DNA of 9,545 nt. It comes from JACQNR01 sp049515175 (lineage in GTDB: Bacteria > Acidobacteriota > Terriglobia > UBA7540). Shown here in pieces: positions 6,122 to 9,545 of the stretch. The stretch covers positions 1 through 9,545 of the forward strand of contig JBEKUI010000192.1 of assembly GCA_049515175.1 (NCBI GenBank), in the 5' to 3' direction. The notes below the pieces were generated by a model. That model made no database searches, was not told the DNA's origin, and saw only the letters and a list, made by a program, of their open reading frames with translations. The position numbers were made by a program, and so were the translations under genes. Each line of letters opens with the position of its first letter. Positions within the stretch are counted from its first letter, which is position 1.

Positions 6122-7087
6122 ATGAGACCAGTGTCCTTCAAGTCAAACAACCGGGAATGCCAGCACGCCTCACTGCGGGATTGGGTTATAGCTCAGGCGA
6201 GCGTTCGGCTTGGGCGGCTAGACTGCTTTCCGGCCATGAAAGCTACTCGACGCATCCTACTCTCCTCTCTGGCGGGTACGCGCCCGGCAGTCCGGTTCAA
6301 CACCTTGTACGGCTTTCAGATTCTTCTTCCCGCATGGGACCCAGACATTCTGATCTGCGCCGCGAACGGGCGCATCCTCCATCCTTGGATAACGGAAGTA
6401 TTCCGCACCGTCATCCGTCCGGGGTTCACCGTGGTTGACGGCGGCGCCAACGTTGGGTTCTACTCCTTGCTTGCCGCAACACTCATGCAAGGACGGGGCC
6501 TGGTCCTCTCTTTCGAACCTGACGTTCGAAATGTCTCACTTCTGGGAGCGAACATAGAGCTTAATGGTCTCACACGAATAGTTAAAGTAGAGGCAAAGGC
6601 TCTCGGGGATGTCGACGGCGAGTGCGACTTTTGGATGTCGCTTGATAACAGCTGGGCCGGAACTCTGGTTAAAGAGCAGACGCTGCACTATTCGCCGACT
6701 AAGACCGTCGTAACAACCTTGGACCATTATCTGCGGGCAGCCGGAATCCCCACCGTTGACGTCGTCAAGTTGGACATCGAGGGTGCCGAGCCGCTGGCGC
6801 TCAAAGGCATGTGTGAAACCCTCGCCAAGGCCAGTCTCTTGGTATACGAGGTGCACAGGCAACGCCAGCTGGAGCTCGGCATTGATCCGGTCGAGCTGAT
6901 TCGTCGCTCCGTCGAGGCGGGTCTCTTTACCTTTTGCCTGATTGCCGATGAGAGGAAGGACGAGATATGCAAATTCGACGTTGGCAGATGTAAGGAGATT
7001 CTTGACGCAAGCGGTTGGGCTGATGTCCTCTGCGCAAAGGGTGAGGTCGCGGCTGTTTTGGCAGCTAAGTTTGGAGACATGAATTGA
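6122..7087 (+). CDS. FkbM-family SAM-dependent methyltransferase
   Basis: Intact 321-residue methyltransferase, probably adding a methyl group to a sugar hydroxyl of the glycan in the cytoplasm. After an N-terminal region of about 100 residues comes FTVVDGGANVGFYSL (102-116), holding the D-x-G-x-N-x-G SAM loop. FEPD (131-134) is the acidic ribose-binding strand end, and NIELNGL and VVKLDIEGAEPLALKGM (214-230) are the FkbM signature. ATG 6122 follows AGGGG at 6111-6115 at a spacing of 6. It is a clear relative of the split FkbM gene just upstream along its full length, including the N-terminal RDWVIAQASVRLGRLDCFP and C-terminal GIDPVELIRR pieces, so the two are probably an old tandem duplicate with different targets. 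Its stop overlaps TTG 7084 of the GT2 relic, suggesting the relic was once co-translated. Sugar position methylated: unknown. Confidence 0.9.
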   Translation: MRPVSFKSNNRECQHASLRDWVIAQASVRLGRLDCFPAMKATRRILLSSLAGTRPAVRFNTLYGFQILLPAWDPDILICAANGRILHPWITEVFRTVIRPGFTVVDGGANVGFYSLLAATLMQGRGLVLSFEPDVRNVSLLGANIELNGLTRIVKVEAKALGDVDGECDFWMSLDNSWAGTLVKEQTLHYSPTKTVVTTLDHYLRAAGIPTVDVVKLDIEGAEPLALKGMCETLAKASLLVYEVHRQRQLELGIDPVELIRRSVEAGLFTFCLIADERKDEICKFDVGRCKEILDASGWADVLCAKGEVAAVLAAKFGDMN

Positions 7088-7565
7088 GCAGCCGCGAAAA
7101 CAACCATCTGCCCCGAGTTTCGGTTGTGTACCCACCTACAGGCGCCGAGAACCGCTGAGAAAATGCCTGAGCAGCCTTCTGACGCAGGATTTCCCTGGCG
7201 ATTACTACGCGACCGTCGTCGAGGATGGGTCCGGCGAGAGGCGAGAGGTGGTCGAATCTATGTCGACCGGCCACGTCGCGGTCCACTAATTTCAGGCGCC
7301 CCACAGCGAGCACGAGTCCACGTATGATTTAGTGCTGGACAAGGCTAACAACGAAACGGTCGCTTTTATTGACGAGGACGCGAAGGCTCCCCTCAATTGG
7401 CCCCCGGAGATGGCTAGAGTACTGGCCGATACCCGCGAGCGAGGAATGGAGGGCGTAGGGGGGCGAATTTCACCCGACTACCCGAGTGAGATGCTTGAAG
7501 CGCGCCGCACCCAGAGGGCTAGCTGGCCCAGGATGGACGGGGGATCAACCGGCAAGAAAGGATGA
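7084..7565 (+). pseudogene. Decayed GT2 glycosyltransferase, relative of the next gene
   Basis: Three lesions break a once normal GT2 gene. TTG 7084, overlapping the FkbM stop, starts LPRVSVV. Near 7128 one base appears lost, because the sequence continues in another frame as VPTYRRREPLRKCLSSLLTQ (7128-7187) and then DFPGDYYATVVEDGS. At 7287-7289 a TAA stands where the intact relative has Tyr (VAVH-stop-FQAPHS against VAIRYQPIPHS). The frame then continues NNETVAFIDEDA (relative: NNQIVAFIDDDG) and GVGGRISPDYP (AVGGRVVPDYP), and loses resemblance after about 7515. The second half of the enzyme, with the E-D catalytic-base motif and C-terminal helices, is missing. Left alone, the gene cannot make a working enzyme. 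It fills the 512-base gap between 7088 and 7599. Confidence 0.85.
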
Positions 7566-7599
7566 CAGATCAGGCGATTTGCCCAGCAGGTAATTGATA

Positions 7600-8529
7600 A
7601 TGACCTCGGCTAACGGTCGATTGACGGCCTCGGTTGTGGTTCCAACCCGGGCCCGCCCGGATTTTCTCAGAAAGTGTCTTGAAAGCTTGGTCACCCAGGA
7701 CTATCCCAAGGATTGCTACGAAATCATTGTAGTGGAAGATGGCACCCGCGATGGAGAGGAGATCGTCCGTGACATCTCGTTAAGATCAACCGTTGCAATC
7801 AGGTACCAACCAATCCCGCATAGCGGAGCGGCAACAGCGCGAAACGTGGGACTGACCCTTTCCAATAACCAAATTGTTGCTTTTATTGACGACGACGGCA
7901 TGGCGTCAGTGAGTTGGTTGACGCGGCTGCTGGCGGCCCTATCTAAGAGCGGCGTAGCAGCGGTCGGTGGCCGGGTGGTCCCGGACTATCCTGACCCAAG
8001 TATCGAAGCTGCAGCGCTCAACGACGGGACCCTGAAGTTCTCGGGAACCAACGCTGAGGTGGAGGGGCTCCCAGAAGTGGACTTTGTTCCGGGCGGCAAC
8101 ATGGCCTTCTGGCGTCAGGCGCTCCTGGACATCAAGGGACTCGATGCCGGCTTTTCACGGGGAGGCTCGTGGCGGGAAGACACCGATGTTTGCGTGAGGC
8201 TCCGCTTCAAAGGTCATCGGATCCTCTACGACTCGCAAGCGAAGATATCACATCGGGCCGCGCGGTGGCAGGATCCCCTGGATAGGGTACGACCTGGAAT
8301 AGTCTGGCTAATGACCCGCGACGACAGCTATTTTCGCGCCAAGAACTACGGCTGGGCGGGCGTGCTGGGCGGTGCGCGCGGAGCAGCCAGGGACGCGGGG
8401 AGGCGCTGGTTCTTCAGCGGAGTTTACTTCCTCCTCGGTTTCGTCCATCTTTTCGCCTGGATACCCGGTGCTGTCCGGGGCCTCACTAGAAAGGACCGCC
8501 AGTTAGGTACCTTGGACGAGAAGTTATGA
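7600..8529 (+). CDS. GT2-family (GT-A fold) glycosyltransferase
   Basis: 309-residue glycosyltransferase. The donor-binding start is ASVVVPTRARPDFLRKCLES (10-29), then YEIIVVEDGT (40-49). IVAFIDDDG (92-100) holds the metal-binding DDD. FVPGGNMAFWRQAL (162-175) is a typical acceptor-site segment, and WREDTDVCVRL (191-201) carries the catalytic E-D. A hydrophobic stretch, WFFSGVYFLLGFVHLFAWIPG (270-290), may bind or cross the inner membrane. ATG 7600 is chosen because AGCAGG at 7585-7590 sits 9 bases upstream; TTG 7594 would leave only 3. The gene directly follows a decayed homologue (7084-7565), so it may be the surviving or replacement copy of a duplicated gene. Donor sugar unknown. Confidence 0.9.
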   Translation: MTSANGRLTASVVVPTRARPDFLRKCLESLVTQDYPKDCYEIIVVEDGTRDGEEIVRDISLRSTVAIRYQPIPHSGAATARNVGLTLSNNQIVAFIDDDGMASVSWLTRLLAALSKSGVAAVGGRVVPDYPDPSIEAAALNDGTLKFSGTNAEVEGLPEVDFVPGGNMAFWRQALLDIKGLDAGFSRGGSWREDTDVCVRLRFKGHRILYDSQAKISHRAARWQDPLDRVRPGIVWLMTRDDSYFRAKNYGWAGVLGGARGAARDAGRRWFFSGVYFLLGFVHLFAWIPGAVRGLTRKDRQLGTLDEKL

Positions 8530-8531
8530 GC

Positions 8532-8610
8532 CGGGTATCTCGAATAGAAGGTAATAACCCGCACACATGCCCTCGTATTCGAGCCTGCGTCCTCATTTGT
8601 CTCTGGCATG
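8532..8610 (+). repeat. Cluster of inverted repeats downstream of the GT2 gene
   Basis: CTCGAATA (8539-8546) and TATTCGAG (8576-8583) are perfect 8-base complements with 29 bases between. CGGGT (8532-8536) pairs with ACCCG (8557-8561), and CATGCC (8566-8571) with GGCATG (8605-8610). The three interleave, so they cannot all form at once. No T-tract follows. The set begins 2 bases after the stop at 8529 and could be an RNA switch, a protein-binding site or the remains of a mobile element end. I see no gene in 8530-8731 apart from a possible 33-codon extension of the next gene. Confidence 0.35.
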
Positions 8611-8731
8611 CAGCGAATAACGCCTTTCTGAAATGACGAATAGCAACCAACAACTGCTTGGAAAGTCAAGTGGAGAGGCCTTCCCTGGTTGCGATCCTGA
8701 CAGAGCGGGGGAGGCCAAGCGACCGGGCGAT

Positions 8732-9545
8732 ATGAAATTCGGTGTCGTTTACGATTCCTCTTACAACCACGTCAGTTTCCTGTACCTGAGCCAGGCCATA
8801 CCGGAAGACCGCAGGTTCCATCTTGACCTGAACGTCCTAAAGCCCAACTTTGACATTGAACGACTGCTCCAGTCAGCCGGTGACCACGAGGGCGCGCGCC
8901 CCGAGGCGATTTTGCACGGAGACAACGCTCCGGGGCTCCCTCACGGCCTCCACAGAGTTTCAATTCCTACGGCTCGCTTGGATTTTGACAGCTTCGGTTG
9001 GACATCCTTTCGCCTGAAATGGGCCATGCTCTTTGATTATGTCTTTACTTGGCATCTCTCTTACGTTCGGCTGTTTCGCGAGGCAGGACACCCCAGGGTC
9101 TTTGCACTTCCCCACGCCGTAGACGCTCGGTTCTTTACGGGAGCGGATTTCAATTCCGAGCGCCTCTATGACCTTGGGTTTGTGGGTCGTTCTGGGTTGA
9201 CCCAATACGTCGCCCGTGATCGCGTGAACGTGCGGCTCACAAAGCGGTTCCGGACCAACGACCTCGAGCGGAGTTACACGAAGGAGGAGACGTTTGAAAT
9301 TTACAAGCGCTCCAGAATCGTTGTTAATGTCAGCCGGGGTGAGTTTCCCCAGGAAGCGAACATGCGCTGCTATGAGGCGATGGCAGGCGGTGCTCTTCTC
9401 ATAACGGGAATGCCCTCAGAACTTACGGAATGGGGATTCCGTGAAGGAGAGCACTTCATCGGCTGGCGATCCGAGGATGAAATCCCGGACTTGGTGGATC
9501 GATTCCTTCGTCAGACCGAGCAACGCTTGGCGATTGCGCGCGCGG
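8732..9545 (+). CDS. CgeB-like glycosyltransferase, 3' end outside the window
   Basis: Open frame from ATG 8732 to the window edge, 271 residues visible. The N-terminus MKFGVVYDSSYNHVSFLYLS and the middle LPHAVDARFF (126-135) suit a GT-B fold. The segment YKRSRIVVNVSRGEFPQEANMRCYEAMAGGALLIT (191-225) is the hallmark of the CgeB/YkvP-type glycosyl transferase family 1 domain: it contains the donor-binding Glu pair (E208, E215) and the A-G-G-A-L-L-I-T strand. SELTEWGFREGEHFIGWRSEDEI follows, as in that family. Family members are thought to add sugars to surface glycans. GGGGGAGG at 8707-8714 lies 17 bases from the ATG, longer than ideal. An in-frame ATG at 8633 would add 33 residues without resemblance to the family and lacks a ribosome site, so 8732 is preferred. 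It probably needs another 60-100 residues to be complete. Confidence 0.82.
   Translation, partial: MKFGVVYDSSYNHVSFLYLSQAIPEDRRFHLDLNVLKPNFDIERLLQSAGDHEGARPEAILHGDNAPGLPHGLHRVSIPTARLDFDSFGWTSFRLKWAMLFDYVFTWHLSYVRLFREAGHPRVFALPHAVDARFFTGADFNSERLYDLGFVGRSGLTQYVARDRVNVRLTKRFRTNDLERSYTKEETFEIYKRSRIVVNVSRGEFPQEANMRCYEAMAGGALLITGMPSELTEWGFREGEHFIGWRSEDEIPDLVDRFLRQTEQRLAIARA

Noticed and set aside
7124..7327. 67-codon + strand frame inside the GT2 relic
   Set aside because: The homology to GT2 runs in a different frame here; this frame shows no similarity to anything in the locus.
8960..9205. 81-codon - strand frame opposite the CgeB-like gene
   Set aside because: The + strand frame carries the clear family motifs, so the reverse frame is a shadow.

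Overview
This window is a bacterial glycan-assembly locus. All recognisable genes lie on the + strand, and nearly all are glycosyltransferases, a nucleotide-sugar epimerase or FkbM-type sugar/lipid methyltransferases. Such a set is typical of the variable part of an O-antigen, capsule or exopolysaccharide cluster. The DNA is GC-rich (estimated by eye at the high 50s percent). Start codons include TTG with clear GGAGG-type ribosome sites. I see nothing that fixes the phylum; the gene style resembles loci of uncultured soil or subsurface Gram-negative bacteria, but that is only an impression. There are no RNA genes, CRISPR arrays, insertion sequences or phage genes that I can support.

Layout. 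1-139: short upstream region with a possible weak promoter and a good ribosome site. 140-1576: GT4 glycosyltransferase with a Cys-rich insert. 1660-2727: NAD-dependent sugar epimerase resembling CDP-paratose 2-epimerase. 2735-3643: putative GT-A-type glycosyltransferase, 7 nt after the epimerase. 3644-3969: no intact gene, but remnants of the 5' ends of second copies of the two preceding genes. 3976-4947: GT2 glycosyltransferase. 5081-6036: FkbM methyltransferase split by a one-base frameshift in a G6 run. 6122-7087: intact FkbM methyltransferase. 7084-7565: decayed GT2 gene with a frameshift, a nonsense codon and loss of its 3' half. 7600-8529: intact GT2 related to that relic. 8732-end: CgeB-like glycosyltransferase, cut by the window edge.

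How the genes fit together. The epimerase would supply an activated sugar (possibly a 3,6-dideoxyhexose). The five glycosyltransferases would add sugars in sequence to a lipid-linked or surface acceptor, and the FkbM enzymes would O-methylate hydroxyls on the product. No flippase, polymerase, ligase or dideoxysugar synthesis genes are in the window, so the final polymer cannot be named.

The most notable signal is the amount of gene decay next to living relatives. The epimerase, the 2735 glycosyltransferase, the 7600 GT2 and the intact FkbM each have a broken or fragmentary relative nearby. The relic in 3770-3973 keeps the exact epimerase-end/glycosyltransferase-start junction and then the start of another epimerase, as expected from a collapsed tandem array of an epimerase-glycosyltransferase module. 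Its two leftover mini-ORFs overlap each other and the next gene by GTGA and TTGA, so they could now act as a translational lead-in to the GT2 gene.
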